A DNA stretch of 64,000 nt from Thamnaconus septentrionalis (GCA_009823395.1 CM020513.1:1915501-1979500), one strand, 5' to 3'. Positions 10,189 through 20,730 are shown, counted from the stretch's first letter. The notes: a model not told the origin generated them from the letters alone. Numbers and translations: made by a program.

Positions 10189-11100
10189 CTAAATAAAAGA
10201 AAAGTCCGTCATTTAGTTTTATATGTGTGTGTGTGAGAGAGAGCGCAAGCATCTCTATGTTTAACTCAGCCCACCTGAACGTACAGAGTATATAGTCATG
10301 ATGTCACGCCCAATCACGTTGTAATGTGCGCACAGCCTCCTGGGACAGAGACAGATGCGAGTTCACATCGACTCCACAAATCCACAGAGTTGTGTGTTTG
10401 TTTCCTGCACTGTGGTGAGTTTATTTTCTGTTTCGAAGCAACTTAAAGCGAGTTGCCGTGGTGTTAACTTAGCTGCTGATTGCTCGTGTACTGTCACGTG
10501 TATATGAGCCATTAGTAATTAGGCTAGTAGTTAACATTGTGAGTTAGCCAAAGACAAAATGTTTAGCTACTGTGATATAACGCGTTAATGTGTGTGGGCG
10601 TACATGCGCCACGTGTGTGTGCAATGTGTGTGTGAAAAAATGTCCTGTCAAAGAGAATGTGACCTGTTTCTTAGGTCAAGTTTTTGTGGAGTTTGAGTTG
10701 GTGCTGATTGGTGTGGGAGCGAGAACACCATCGAGGCCAGTGGTGAGAGGAGACCAGCAGTGGAAGGCCGCGAGGCTTCGTGGACACCACCTGGAGGAGT
10801 GGATCCACGGATTTTGAAGTCGAGTTGAGGACAACGGAATTTACCTTCGCTGTCGGCGGTGTGGTAGGAGAGTGAACAAACAAGAAAAATTAAAGGGCTC
10901 CAATGAAACTAAAACAAATTGCTTGTTAATGTGACAGTGGCGATCCTGTCACTATGCCTCCAATTGATCATGCGCCCTGGCTACTTGGCCAAGGGGATAT
11001 CCTTTTGGCCGAATTCTTAAGCACACATGACTATTACCCGGGAGTCTGGGGTTTGAAGCCCGCCGGGCCCTCTGTACCTTGTCACATTAAGTTACAAGTA
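10189..11100. other. Spacer sequence upstream of the gypsy coding region, partly unassigned
   Basis: No gene is supported. A (TG)/(AG) run lies near 10220-10250. The stretch 10870-10940 ends in 'gttaatgtgaca' followed by 'gtggcgatcctgtcac'. A terminal ..CA followed by TGGCGA.. looks like the end of a 5' LTR followed by a primer-binding site, but I cannot align it with the 3' LTR candidate by eye. A near-palindrome, ggccaaggggatatcctttt + ggcc, is at about 10988-11011. Confidence 0.35.
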
Positions 11101-11300
11101 GAGCAGGGCAAGAAACTTGCATTTACGTGATGGGGAAGGATCTTTCGGATCAATCTTAAGATCTTTCATCTTTCCGGCTGCTACGGAGGCAATCCCTGAG
11201 CCGAAGTTTGACGTTAATGTCATAATGGAGAAATTTGACTTTGCTGTGACTGAACAGGAGGCATCTGTCATTGATGAGCCAGGCATAGACACTGACTGGG

Positions 11301-11639
11301 ATGTTGAGTTTAGTTGAGGGCAGCCTGGTGGATTTTAAGATCGATACTGGAGCTGACACTACGGTTGTGACGGAGGCGACGTTCAGCGGGCTGCAGCGGA
11401 GGCCCAGGCTGACCCATTCCAGGCCAATGCTATACAGCCTAGGTGGAAAGGTGAGGTGTGTCGACAAATTCCTCGCCAACACCATTTACAAGGGGCAAAA
11501 ATATAGGCACTGGATTACTGTCAAAATATGTCAGCAACCTACTGGGAAAACAGTGGCGAACAGTATGGGACTTGTCACAAGAGTAAATGAGATTAACAAT
11601 GACTCAACAGGAGATGTGTTTGGAGAGATCGGGCTGTAA
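11301..11639 (+). pseudogene. Gypsy aspartic protease region
   Basis: The frame contains VDFKIDTGADTTVVTEATF; the D-T-G-A unit is the catalytic motif of retroelement aspartic proteases. It continues to a stop at 11639, just before the reverse transcriptase start. As an isolated fragment it is not a host gene. Confidence 0.75.
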
Positions 11640-11690
11640 AACTGTGAGCCGGCGAAGATAGAACTGTCTGATGACGCCGGATGCTACAGT

Positions 11691-12041
11691 GTGAATACAC
11701 CATGGATAGTCCCTTTCCCCCTCTTCCCAAAGGTGGAAAAAGAGTTGAAGCACATGCTCAATATTGGCATTATAGAGGAGGTCACTACGCCAACAGACTG
11801 GTTCTGGCAAATTCCACTGGACCCCAGCAGCCAGAAACTCACCACGTTCATCACTCCCATGGGCAGGATCTGTTTTAAACGCCTGCCATTCAGGATCACC
11901 TCGGCACCTGAGATTTTTCAACAGCTGATGAGCAACCTGCTCCAGGGCCTGGAGGGACAGTGGTGGTGATGGACGACATTCTTGTCTTCGGGGCCAACAA
12001 AGAAGAGCACGACCGCCGCCTGGACGTGGTGCTGTAAACAA
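11691..12041 (+). pseudogene. Gypsy reverse transcriptase with internal deletion and frameshift
   Basis: The frame begins with PWIVPFPLFPKVEKELKHML and IIEEVTTPTDW, then jumps directly to FWQIPLDPSSQKLTTFITP. The usual stretch between these motifs (about 60 residues, with the first catalytic Asp region) is missing. FKRLPFRITSAPEIFQQLM follows. The catalytic MDDILVFG at about 11969-11992 is in another frame after a shift near 11965. Confidence 0.75.
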
Positions 12042-12075
12042 TCAAAACATCGGGCCTTAAACTCAACAGGGCCAA

Positions 12076-12500
12076 GTGTCACTTCAGGAAAACAACTGCA
12101 GTTCTTCGGGCACCAAACTGGACAACAGCAAAGTGGAAAGCATCGCTAAAATGCCAAGCCCCACAAATGTGGAGGAACTTTGTCAGGTGCTGGGTTTGAT
12201 AAACTTCGTGGGCAAATTCCTGCCAGGTCTGTCCACTGTGCTGCACCCGGTGAAAAACCTTCTCAAAAGGGACAGTGCGTGGGTCTGGGGTGAACCGCTG
12301 CTTATGACCGCACCAGCACTCTACTACGACGCAGGCCGGCCTACTGTGGTTAGTGCAGACGCCAGCAGCTAAGGTCTGGGTGCTGTACTGTTGCAGGACC
12401 ACGACGGGGAGCTGAGGCCTGTCGCTTTCTGTTCCAGAACTCTAACGGACACTGAAAAGAGATACTCGCAGATTGAGAAAGAGTTCTTGGCGAGTGTGTG
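12076..12500 (+). pseudogene. Gypsy RNase H region, one in-frame stop
   Basis: The connection motif VLGLINFVGKFLPGLS is followed by TVVSADASS, a TAA stop at about 12370, then [20 protein letters not shown] and [13 protein letters not shown]. These are the usual RNase H motifs of Ty3/gypsy polyproteins, with the active-site Asp in SADAS. Confidence 0.75.
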
Positions 12501-12625
12501 GGCGCTTTGCTCGATACATCCAAGGGATGGGCTGTGTCCGTCTGCAAACAGACCAAAAGCCTTTAGTGCCATTAATCAACAGATACGACCTCGACAAGGC
12601 TCCACTGAGGTGTCAGAGATAGCTT

Positions 12626-13503
12626 GTGCACCTCATGCAATTCAACGTCACTGCCGAGCACATTCCAGGCAAACAGCCCACAGTCGTGGCTAGCAAGCCC
12701 ATCAAATCACCTAAGCTTGAAGAAATCTGCAGGGCCACACAGTGCAACGCAGAACTTCAAAAAGTGGCTACCTTCATCAGAAAAGGGTGGCCTCAAAGAA
12801 TGTCAGAGTTTTCACCTCTGCGAGCATTCCATGCAGCCAGAGCTCACCTTTCCGAATTAGACGGCCTAGTGCTGTACCAAGATCGCATTGTCATCCCTGC
12901 AGCACTCAGATCTGACGTCCTAAACCAGCTGCACGAAGGCCACCAGGGATTAACAAAGTGTCGCCAGCGAGCAAGGTCAACAGTCTGGTGGCCCAGCATA
13001 GGCGCCCAACTCACCAAGAAAGTTAAGTTGTGCGACTTCTGTGCAGTGCATAAACCAACACAGAAATGTGAGCCACTGCTCACAACTCCCCTTCCCGGTG
13101 GACCCTGGCAAAGGATCGCAGCTGACCTGTGCGAATTAGAGGGTAAGAGTTACCTCATTGTGGTGAATAATGTTTTCAGAGACATTGAAATTGCTCCCCT
13201 CACTGGTATCACAAGCAGGAATGTCATGGCAAGCTGAAAAACATGTTCGCGAGATGGAGAATCCCAATAAAACTGGTCAGTGATAATGCAACACAGTTTT
13301 CTTCAGCGGAGTTCCAGGACTTCAAACAGAGGTATGGTTTCTTACACTACCCACAGGCAAATGGGGCTGGGGAGAGAGCAGTTCAGACAGCCGAACATAT
13401 CCTCAAACAACCTGACCCCTGCTTAGTCTTGATGAGACCAATTGCAGCCACTGGTGCAAGCCAGTTTATTTTGAAGTTTAGTACTGGGCAATGTTTACGC
13501 TGA
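12626..13503 (+). pseudogene. Gypsy integrase, zinc-binding and core domains, broken
   Basis: The zinc-binding part reads HEGHQGLTKCRQRAR, WWPSIGAQL and CDFC (H-H-C-C type). The core continues with WQRIAADLCELEGKSYLIVV. A stop at 13235-13237 and missing sequence precede the second half, which reads [16 protein letters not shown] and [13 protein letters not shown]. The first core catalytic Asp is D-L (IAADLC) and the second is the D-N-A-T-Q motif. Confidence 0.8.
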
Positions 13504-13729
13504 TGTGATATGCCTGTCTGTGTTTCTTTATTTTAGGGGGCAGATGTTGTGCGATTGTACTTATTGGCCTTTTTGAGTTGCCGTAGTTGAGAGTTAAGTG
13601 GAAGACAACTGGGGCCGAGAGTGCATGTGACATTATATGAGAGCCGTGAATAGCATTTCTATACTGAGTGTGCATTCCAAATTAAAAAGCACTTGAACAT
13701 TAAAAGTGTCTTCCCTTCGTAACATGACA

Positions 13730-13974
13730 ATGTGCAGATTCAATTTTTTAGTAATACCCAATAAAATAAATTTTAAATACTTATAATTATAAAGTTATAA
13801 TTCATTAAAATACTCATAATTTTTGTTATTGCACAAGACAGTTTGTTGTCCTGGCTTTTTAACAACTTGGCTGTAATAAACAGCATTGCTTTATACTTAA
13901 CACATATGCATTTACATGATGAAATGTTACCATGTTTACATACATTGACTTTAACTGTATTTAAGTACATTAGT
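13730..13974. other. AT-rich spacer remainder
   Basis: The stretch between the gypsy 3' end and the SINE head is AT-rich with no gene or clear element. Confidence 0.4.
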
Positions 13975-14350
13975 GATACAGTGGTTAGCACTGTCGCCTT
14001 CAAGCGAGAAGGTTATGGGCTTGATCCCGGGCCTGGGGCCTCAGTGTGGCGTTTGCATGTTCTCCCTGTTTCTCTAGGTTCGTTAGAGGTTCTCCGGGTT
14101 TCTCCCATGGTCCAAAAACATGCATGTGAGGTGAATTGGGAACTCCAAATTGGCCGTGACAGTGAGTGCTACTGTATTTGGTTGTTTTGTCTTTCTAGGT
14201 GTCCTTGCAATAAACTGGGGACTTGTCCAGGGTGTACCCTGCCTGTTGTTGCCCAATGACAACTGGGATAGACTCCAAAAGCCCCTTGTGAACCTGAGTG
14301 CAGGACAAGCAGTTATAGAAAATGGATGGGTGGATAAAATAATGCAGGTC
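13975..14350 (+). mobile_element. tRNA-related SINE, full-length, crossing the inner end of the right arm
   Basis: The head has an A-box-like GTGGTTAGCACTG and a B-box-like GGGCTTGATCCC, spaced as in RNA polymerase III promoters. The body then matches the headless copy in the left arm from about 14036 on. The tail reads 'aaaatggatgggtggataaa'. The duplication breakpoint thus falls inside this SINE. Confidence 0.7.
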
Positions 14351-15612
14351 TCCAATTGGTTTCTTTCACTAACACCATTTCTTCCATGACCATGAGGTGT
14401 TTATAGTAATGAAATTGCATTTGATTTAGTTTTTTCTTGGAGAGGACAGAAAAAGGCACTGTGGCAGCTGGTCTGGAGCTATTGACAAAGCATTACTTTA
14501 GCTATTAATATGAACCACGGACCAAATGGTCACAGGAAATTGGTGTCTTGCAGCTTTTGTTTGGCTATTTGTCTTGGTGGGAAGACTTTTTCTTCTCACA
14601 CAAACCAACAATAGATAGATACAATAAAGATATCATTTTTTTCTTGCCCTTCATAAACTATTTGTGGATCTTTTTCCTTATGATGTGAGTGAAATTTTTA
14701 TTGAGCGTACAAAGTGCACTCATTTTGTTGTATATTAACCTCAAATTAGTCAGATGCGGGGAAATGCCGTAAGAAATACAATTGCATGTTACGCAATATG
14801 CAAAGAGTTGTATAACCTCTCACAAATTTTTCTTTTAAAGTGCACTCATGTAAATCACGTCCACTCAGCTGCTCAGCGTAGCCCCAAAAACTCTCTGCTC
14901 TTCAAGGGTCCAACTGAAGGGGTTGAACCTTCTGAATGCAGGACACCCTATATGAGAGGTTCTCCAGGCAAGTGTAACTGGGAGTAGGGTCCCACCACAG
15001 ACCCAGAACTCCCTGGAGGAAAACCTTGGGATTAGTCATGACCAACTATACCAACTGACTATGGATGTTGTGGGTTTCTCCCAAAAGGGTCACATCAACT
15101 GTCAAATGTAATCGACAGCATCTTACTGGGGTGTAGATGTTTAAAGTGTTCTATCTGACCCAAATGTCTACAATACTGTCTCTTACAGTTTATCTCCCCA
15201 GCCCTTTTACATCTCGAACCAGTGGTTGCAAATTCTTTAAAATGTCACGTTCAGCATGCCGTTGCTGCGATGGCCCTGAAGTAGCATAGACTTTTCCACC
15301 CATCTGGAAGATTTCAGGAAACTGCAATGTGTGTTGGGGGTGTTGTTAAAGCTGCAGAAAATGTTGTTATTCTGCTGCTTCTGTGTGCACATATCCTACA
15401 GTATCATTCAACAAGTTTTGAACCCATTAACATGAACTTTTCAAAGCACAAAAGCAAAAAAGACAGGCTTGTGTGCCAACTGCTCCTGTGTTCATGTCAT
15501 GAACCACATTAGAGGTCACCTTCACCTTCACCTTTACACCTTGCTGCACTTGATGCTGACGTGCACACCAACAAGGACACGCCCACCAGCAGGACTCGCT
15601 GTGGTTCAGCCG

Positions 15613-15620
15613 TATAAAAG
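15613..15620 (+). promoter_or_regulatory. TATA box of lectin copy B
   Basis: TATAAAAG. The leader that follows ends at a donor (ttgaacag|gtaaga) after 15698, and the next exon begins at 15777, giving a 5' untranslated exon and a 78-bp intron before the start codon. Confidence 0.7.
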
Positions 15621-15803
15621 AGGGCGCAGCCCTCTGTCATCACTTCATCGCTCAGGCCACACCTGAACATCACCCTTTGCTCACAGATACTTGAACAGGT
15701 AAGACGCCTCGCTGGCCCTGACCTCCTGGTGACTCTGCCCTCTCTTCATTCAACAGCAACAGTTTTCTGTCCTCAGGGAGAATCCAGATTGCTGTTGATT
15801 ACC

Positions 15804-17110
15804 ATGAAGACTGTCCTGGTCCTTTGCTTTCTGCTCTGTGCTGCATATGCAGGTGCCTCTGACTCTTCACACCCTCATACAAGAATGACAACCTGAGACA
15901 AAGTGCAGGAAGAGACAGAGGAGTAACTGACTTGTGTTATGTTTGTGTCTGCAGCTCCAGCTGAAGTCAATGAAGCGGCTCCAGGTCTGTATCTCTCTTT
16001 CTCACTTGCACATGCACTCTTATCTACCGACACCAACATCAATGTGTTTCGTCCACAGAGCCGGTGTTGGAAGCTGTGAATGAAGAGCTCGCTGCTGAAT
16101 CTGGTTTGTGTGTTAGAAGAACATTAATATGGCAACAAGGCCAAAAGTGACCATCATTGACAAAGCTTGTCTTCAACTTGTGAATGTCAGCTGAAAAAGT
16201 TCTGACTTTTCAGGGAAGGAGTCCAGAACGGTGGCAGAGGTTAAGGAGGAAGATGCTCCCAAAGGTGGTTATCACTCTCAATTCATGGATGTATTTGAGA
16301 GACCCTGCTAACTGTTCCCCGCAGTCCATCACACTTTGCAGATGATGAGGGTGGTGTAAACGTGAACCCCTTGTTTTATCTGCAGCTCTCACTGACTACT
16401 GTCCAACTGGATGGTTCAGCCATAGTCTTCGATGCTACAAGTATGTCAGAACTGCTGCGACCTGGTTCAAAGCCAAGGTACTGCCGCTGTCACACTATGT
16501 GCACTCACTATGCATTTGGTTCCTGGTCAGTCCTTCTGAAGACCTGTTGTGTCCAACAGGAGCACTGTAACGATCTTGGAGGCAGCCTGGCTTCTGTGCC
16601 TAACCCAAGAGTCTACAGCTTCCTGCAGCAGATTGCTGGGACAGCCGGTCAGAGCTCACTGTGGCTGGGAGGCTTCTACCTGCAGGTCTGAACTCATGAA
16701 ACACTGCATTAGGTCCACATCAGGTCCAAACCAGCTTCTGGACTTCCTGCAGCTAAGCTGCTTCCTGTCACTGCTGCTTTTGTGTCTCAGGGTCAGTGGC
16801 TGTGGACTGACCGTGAAGGGTTCTACTACACAAACTGGCACATGCAGAGCACCGCCAGCTCCAACTCCTGTTTGTACCTTCAAAGCACAAGTGAGTCGAC
16901 CTTGCACTGTACTTGCTGATTTAACTTCAGAATTGAGAGAATTTGCTTTTCATGCACCGTGAAGCTGGATTTCTGAAGTGAAGTGTGAACGTACAAAATA
17001 TGGCTTGCTGTTAATGTTTCCATCCTCCACACATTTCAGATGGATGGCGCAACTACCCGTGCACCTGGAAACTTCGCTACATCTGTGCCAGGAACTCCTT
17101 TTCTTGTTAA
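15804..17110 (+). CDS. Secreted C-type lectin, copy B (ladderlectin / type II antifreeze-like)
   Basis: Coding exons are 15804-15852, 15955-15984, 16059-16103, 16214-16264, 16386-16477, 16560-16685, 16791-16890 and 17040-17110 (TAA): 564 bp, 187 residues, all introns GT..AG with consistent phases. Residues 1-16 form the signal peptide, 17-58 an acidic propeptide from three small exons, and 64-187 one C-type lectin domain with the six long-form cysteines plus a terminal Cys 187. The specificity region reads YTNWHMQSTASSN instead of EPN/QPD, and GWRNYPC replaces the usual WND..C, so classic calcium-dependent sugar binding is doubtful. Compared with copy A, the signal exon and exon 2 are identical and exons 3-4 differ at one base each, whereas exons 5-8 differ at about 39 of 389 bases, mostly replacement changes. 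The function is probably that of a soluble recognition or ice-binding lectin; the ligand is not deducible. Confidence 0.92.
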
Positions 17111-17264
17111 TGTCCACGCTGAACGTTTGGCCATTCTCACAGCGACAGTGTCCTTATTTCACTGATTCTGTGTATTTTTTGCAAGAATGCGCTTTCATAT
17201 TTTACCACTGCTGCTGGGGTTTGAGATGATGACTAAGAGAATAACTATTTAGCAAAAAATATGG

Positions 17265-17270
17265 AATAAA
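17265..17270 (+). promoter_or_regulatory. Poly(A) signal of lectin copy B
   Basis: AATAAA 155 bp after the stop codon; mirror of the signal at 6935-6940. Confidence 0.6.
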
Positions 17271-17611
17271 ATATTAAGAAAACCTGAAAGTATGAAATGA
17301 CTTTTTCTTTTCCATTTTGTGACACAGTGATTGTGTGAGGGATGGCAGTTGTTTGTTTATGTTTTATTGAATTTTATGATTTATTGAAGGATCCCAGTTA
17401 TTTTTCACCACGTGAAGAATATTGGTCCTGAGGTCCACATGAAAAAAGACAAGATATGACAATAATTACAAATCATAGTGGGTAAAAATTTTCACTAAAA
17501 TTCTTAAAATAGTAAGGCCAAAACAAAACCAAAAAATGAACAAGCAACCACAAAACACAAATATCCCAAGCAACAATATTTGTTACGGCCACCAGATCTG
17601 TATCCACTTAT

Positions 17612-19267
17612 AAACTAATTATCCATAATAATGTTCTGAACGCAGCCATTTTTGTTTTTAGCTTGGCTGCTATGTGTGTACGCTGTGGGTTTTTTTTTTT
17701 CTGTTTTCTGTTTCCACCAATTTTGTATGTAGAATAGGCGTGCCATTGAGACACCGTGTTAGGTGGAAAGTTACACGCCCTGACCCATGATTGGCTGCAG
17801 CTGAAGATGAGCCATTCCAGACGCCTGTAGGACAGCAATGGAAGGACACACAAGTGGAACTCCCTTTATTGTTGGTGTGTTGAGTCGACAGTTCTTTGAG
17901 GAGCATTGTTTTGTCATGTAAACACTTGCGATGTTCCTCATTGTCCTATGAATGAGTAATGTTGCATTGTTCATCCATTTTTAGGGTGCCAGACCTGAAC
18001 TGTGTACTTTCAAACAGTGAACCCAGCAGTTGTGCCCTCTGTTTGTATGTCTGCTGAGACACTCCCTCAGTTGTGATGGCTTTTACCAAATGAAGTAGTT
18101 GGTTGTCGGTTTCCTCACCATCAACCAGGTTTTGGAAATTAAGACCGTCACAGTAAGTACAACACAAGTGTAGCAAGGGTGATAAACTGGTTTTTTTTTT
18201 TTGCTCTACCCAGTTGCCCCAGGAATTATCTAATCATATGGTCACATGGGTCGAGGTGGCCAATGGGTGTCAACTCTTTTGTGATGACATCGGGGCACAT
18301 GTGTGGAGCTGGCCAAACAATGGCCAGCCCGCGTGTGATGTCATGTGGTCAGGTGGGTTGGTGTAACCAATCACCACCAGCGGGTGGGTATATCAGGCCA
18401 CTGTGGCTCACTCTCAATCAAGCAATGGGGGAAGCCACATGAGAGATGAGCTACAGGAGCCTTCCACTGCGCCAACCTGACCTGAACTGAACAAGGCTGA
18501 GTGTTGTCTTGCCTGTGACCTGGCCAGGTCCATGAAAGATGGCGAGCTAAAGAAGCAGGACTAGAACGAGCCTACAGCAGAAACGCCCCCCACCTGCCAG
18601 GCCGGTAGGGGGCTCCTTGGAGCTCAATTAAAATCTCTCACCCACTTGCTTAGCCCGTGGCCCCCTTCCATCCACATACATACATACTGACATACATTTA
18701 CACTCATTTATATACACCCCCCCTTCTACTGAACTTTCATTCCTTCTCATATTTCATTCTGACTGTTGTATTTGATCCCCAACCCAGACGTGGGTTTTTG
18801 TCATGAACTGTGGGTGGGCTGAAGGGTTGCGGTTGGGGTGGCTGCATTAATGCTTTGCTATGGTACAGTTGATAATTTTGTTTGATGGTTTTTGTTGAAA
18901 TTGTTGTCCTGTGTTATTTGTTTAAATGGCCATTTCATTTTTCTTTTGCGGTTTTGTTAAACTTATTTTTGCTCACTGTATATAATTTCACCTTGTTTAT
19001 CACCACTATTAATATATAAATATATGAAAATACAAACCTGTCTCTGGTCTCGTCTCCACTCCCTCCTTGAGCGAACTCTAGAGTCTTCTGAGTATTACGG
19101 GCGCCTCACATTGGCCTCGTTTTGTTTATATGCAAGTGTAGCATAATTGTGGAAAAACACTGTTCCTGCTTTGGTGGTGGTTTGTGGTGTGTGAGAGTGA
19201 TCGGTGAGCAGGGTGCAGTTACCCACTTCTACCAGTGGAGGTCGCGTTCGCCCCGGGGAATAACGCT
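17612..19267. other. Unassigned non-coding sequence, possible solo-LTR-like block
   Basis: No gene is supported. From about 18190 to 19110 the sequence has a G/C-rich promoter-like first half with repeated 'tgatgtcatgtggtc'-type words and a 'gggtatatcagg' element. An AT-rich second half follows with several poly(A)-like signals near 19010-19030. That layout resembles an LTR, but I found no partner or target duplication, so this is only a suggestion. Confidence 0.3.
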
Positions 19268-19359
19268 AGAGAGGAAGTCTCTCAAGTGGCTCGTGAGAGC
19301 TATGTGGAGCGAACCGTAATAGCGGACGTTAACATGTGTTGTCTGTTGGGCTTCCACAG
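19268..19359 (+). repeat. 92-bp direct repeat, copy 1
   Basis: It begins agagaggaagtctctcaag and ends gcttccacag. It matches 19716-19807 with a single difference (g/t near the 3' end). It is followed by GTGAGAAGG, which together with the preceding CAG looks like a splice donor. Confidence 0.85.
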
Positions 19360-19715
19360 GTGAGAAGGGGAAAATGGTTGACAATAAGAGTGAATGTATG
19401 TGTAACTGTTTCGTAATTGAAGTCTGAGATCGAGGGTATGTGAGTTAAATTTACGTTTTGAATGTATCGTCTCCGAGTGATTACCTAGCGAAGAGGAAAC
19501 AACGGCTAGCCCGTTGCTAGGTTACCAGGAGGCGGGGTTGACGCTCGAGTCCGTTCGGTTACGTTAGTGTTCGTTTGACGTTATGGGATGTTTATTTAAT
19601 AGAAATGTGAATATTTAAATGTACACCAGTAAGATTGAATGTGGGAAACAACATGTTTAATAAGTTCAAATCGAAGTCGTGTATGGATCTGTATTTCTAA
19701 TTGTAAAATAAGTGG

Positions 19716-19807
19716 AGAGAGGAAGTCTCTCAAGTGGCTCGTGAGAGCTATGTGGAGCGAACCGTAATAGCGGACGTTAACATGTGTTGTCTGTTGTGCT
19801 TCCACAG
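19716..19807 (+). repeat. 92-bp direct repeat, copy 2, followed by an A-rich tail
   Basis: Second copy, 448 bp after the first. Immediately after it come 'aaaaccaaaataaaagc', containing AATAAA, and an (AAAT)-rich tract to 19855, as at the 3' end of a retroposed transcript. Confidence 0.85.
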
Positions 19808-20026
19808 AAAACCAAAATAAAAGCTTCTCAAGAAACAAAAAATAAATAAATAAATGTGTAGTGCGGGTGTCTTCGCAACATTGCCACGCTACACAAGTGC
19901 TACACAAGCACTGACAAAAGGCATCAAATGCACATGTGTTTTGTACAGAGACTATTGCGTTGTTGAGGCGAACAGGCTGCTGAAGATTTCCATTCTTTAA
20001 CAACCCCACATTTTCCTTCTTTGTTC

Positions 20027-20420
20027 TCACAGATGGATCAGCATGTAACCACTCCAGGCAAGGACAGAGGTGGGAAATCCTTTTCCTTTTCTTGAATGGA
20101 ATGGCGAGACCTCTCCAGTTCTCAATGTCATCGGCTGGAGCTTCAATTGTCTGCCTTCCTCACCTTGGATGGGCTTGGAAACCGGATTGACATCTGTGGC
20201 CTCTTTGGCAATCGGTAATCTTGTGGCCTTCTCTTCCTTCTCTGAAGTTTTTTGTATTGAAGAGTAAATCTGCATGTTGCCCTCAATATACAAGAGGTGG
20301 CGACCAATAAATTGATCTACCCGGATGGGCAAGTTATCATATTTAAATATGCCATGTTTGATATTTCGAAACTCTGCCTCCACAGTTGCTGAACTTGCAG
20401 TGACACTTGCACTTCTGAAT
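20027..20420 (-). pseudogene. Transposase-like coding fragment split by an 11.3-kb insertion
   Basis: On the minus strand the frame reads SATVEAEFRNIKHGIFKYDN, then LPIRVDQFIGRHLLYIEG, and continues to a stop at 20027. The pattern V-E-x-x-F-x-x-I-K-x-x-x-F with R-x-D-x-F reminds me of the C-terminal region of MULE-like or zinc-finger transposases, from memory only. Upstream codons (CCKKCSF..) lie across the insertion at 31739-31800, in the same frame when the insertion and one target duplication are removed. A TAA lies further upstream, so it is probably an old relic. Host-gene origin is not excluded. Confidence 0.4.
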
Positions 20421-20729
20421 AGGGTTGCCAACCGTCCCGTATTGGCCGGGACGCCAAAAGAGGCGCATCCCGTACAGGACGTTGTTTGTCCCGGCCTCCC
20501 GGGTAAACGGAACATGCATATATTTTTTCGTTTGGTTCGCCATGCAATGTGTGTCTGTCTGCTTGCCTTGGTGTTTGTGTGCTGTATGCGAAGGACATTA
20601 GTAAGGCACAACAGTACTAGCGTGTGAGTGTGTACGTGCGTCCCTGTGCTGTGTTATGTTATGACTTGTTATTACAACATGTTACAGAAAGTGTAATGCA
20701 GTAGCCTAATGCATGTGTTTGTATTGTTT

Positions 20730-20730
<1 letters not shown>

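Larger units (their letters stand above)
11100..13729 (+). mobile_element. Ty3/gypsy LTR retrotransposon, decayed, between the inverted arms
   Basis: The plus-strand domain order is protease, reverse transcriptase, RNase H, integrase, which is the Ty3/gypsy order. After the integrase comes a polypurine-like 'ttaggggggcaga'-type run, then a candidate 3' LTR 13545-13729 that begins TGTTGTG and ends ATGACA. A matching 5' LTR was not found by eye. Frameshifts, stops and an internal deletion make it non-functional. No gag or zinc knuckle was recognised. Confidence 0.8.
14036..17611 (+). repeat. Right arm of the large inverted duplication (about 3.6 kb)
   Basis: This is the reverse complement of 6595-10188. 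It includes the SINE body, the lectin upstream region, the whole lectin gene and about 500 bp past its poly(A) signal. The outer match ends at 'tgtatccacttat' (17611). For example, the 105-bp intron between coding exons 6 and 7 is identical in the two arms. Confidence 0.9.

Noticed and set aside
10988..11080. tRNA-like gene beside the gypsy element
   Set aside because: A near-palindrome and a 'gggtttgaagccc' B-box-like word are present, but no cloverleaf can be drawn.
11604..12041. 145-codon minus-strand frame in the gypsy region
   Set aside because: It runs opposite the reverse transcriptase frame, which carries clear motifs; the minus frame has none.
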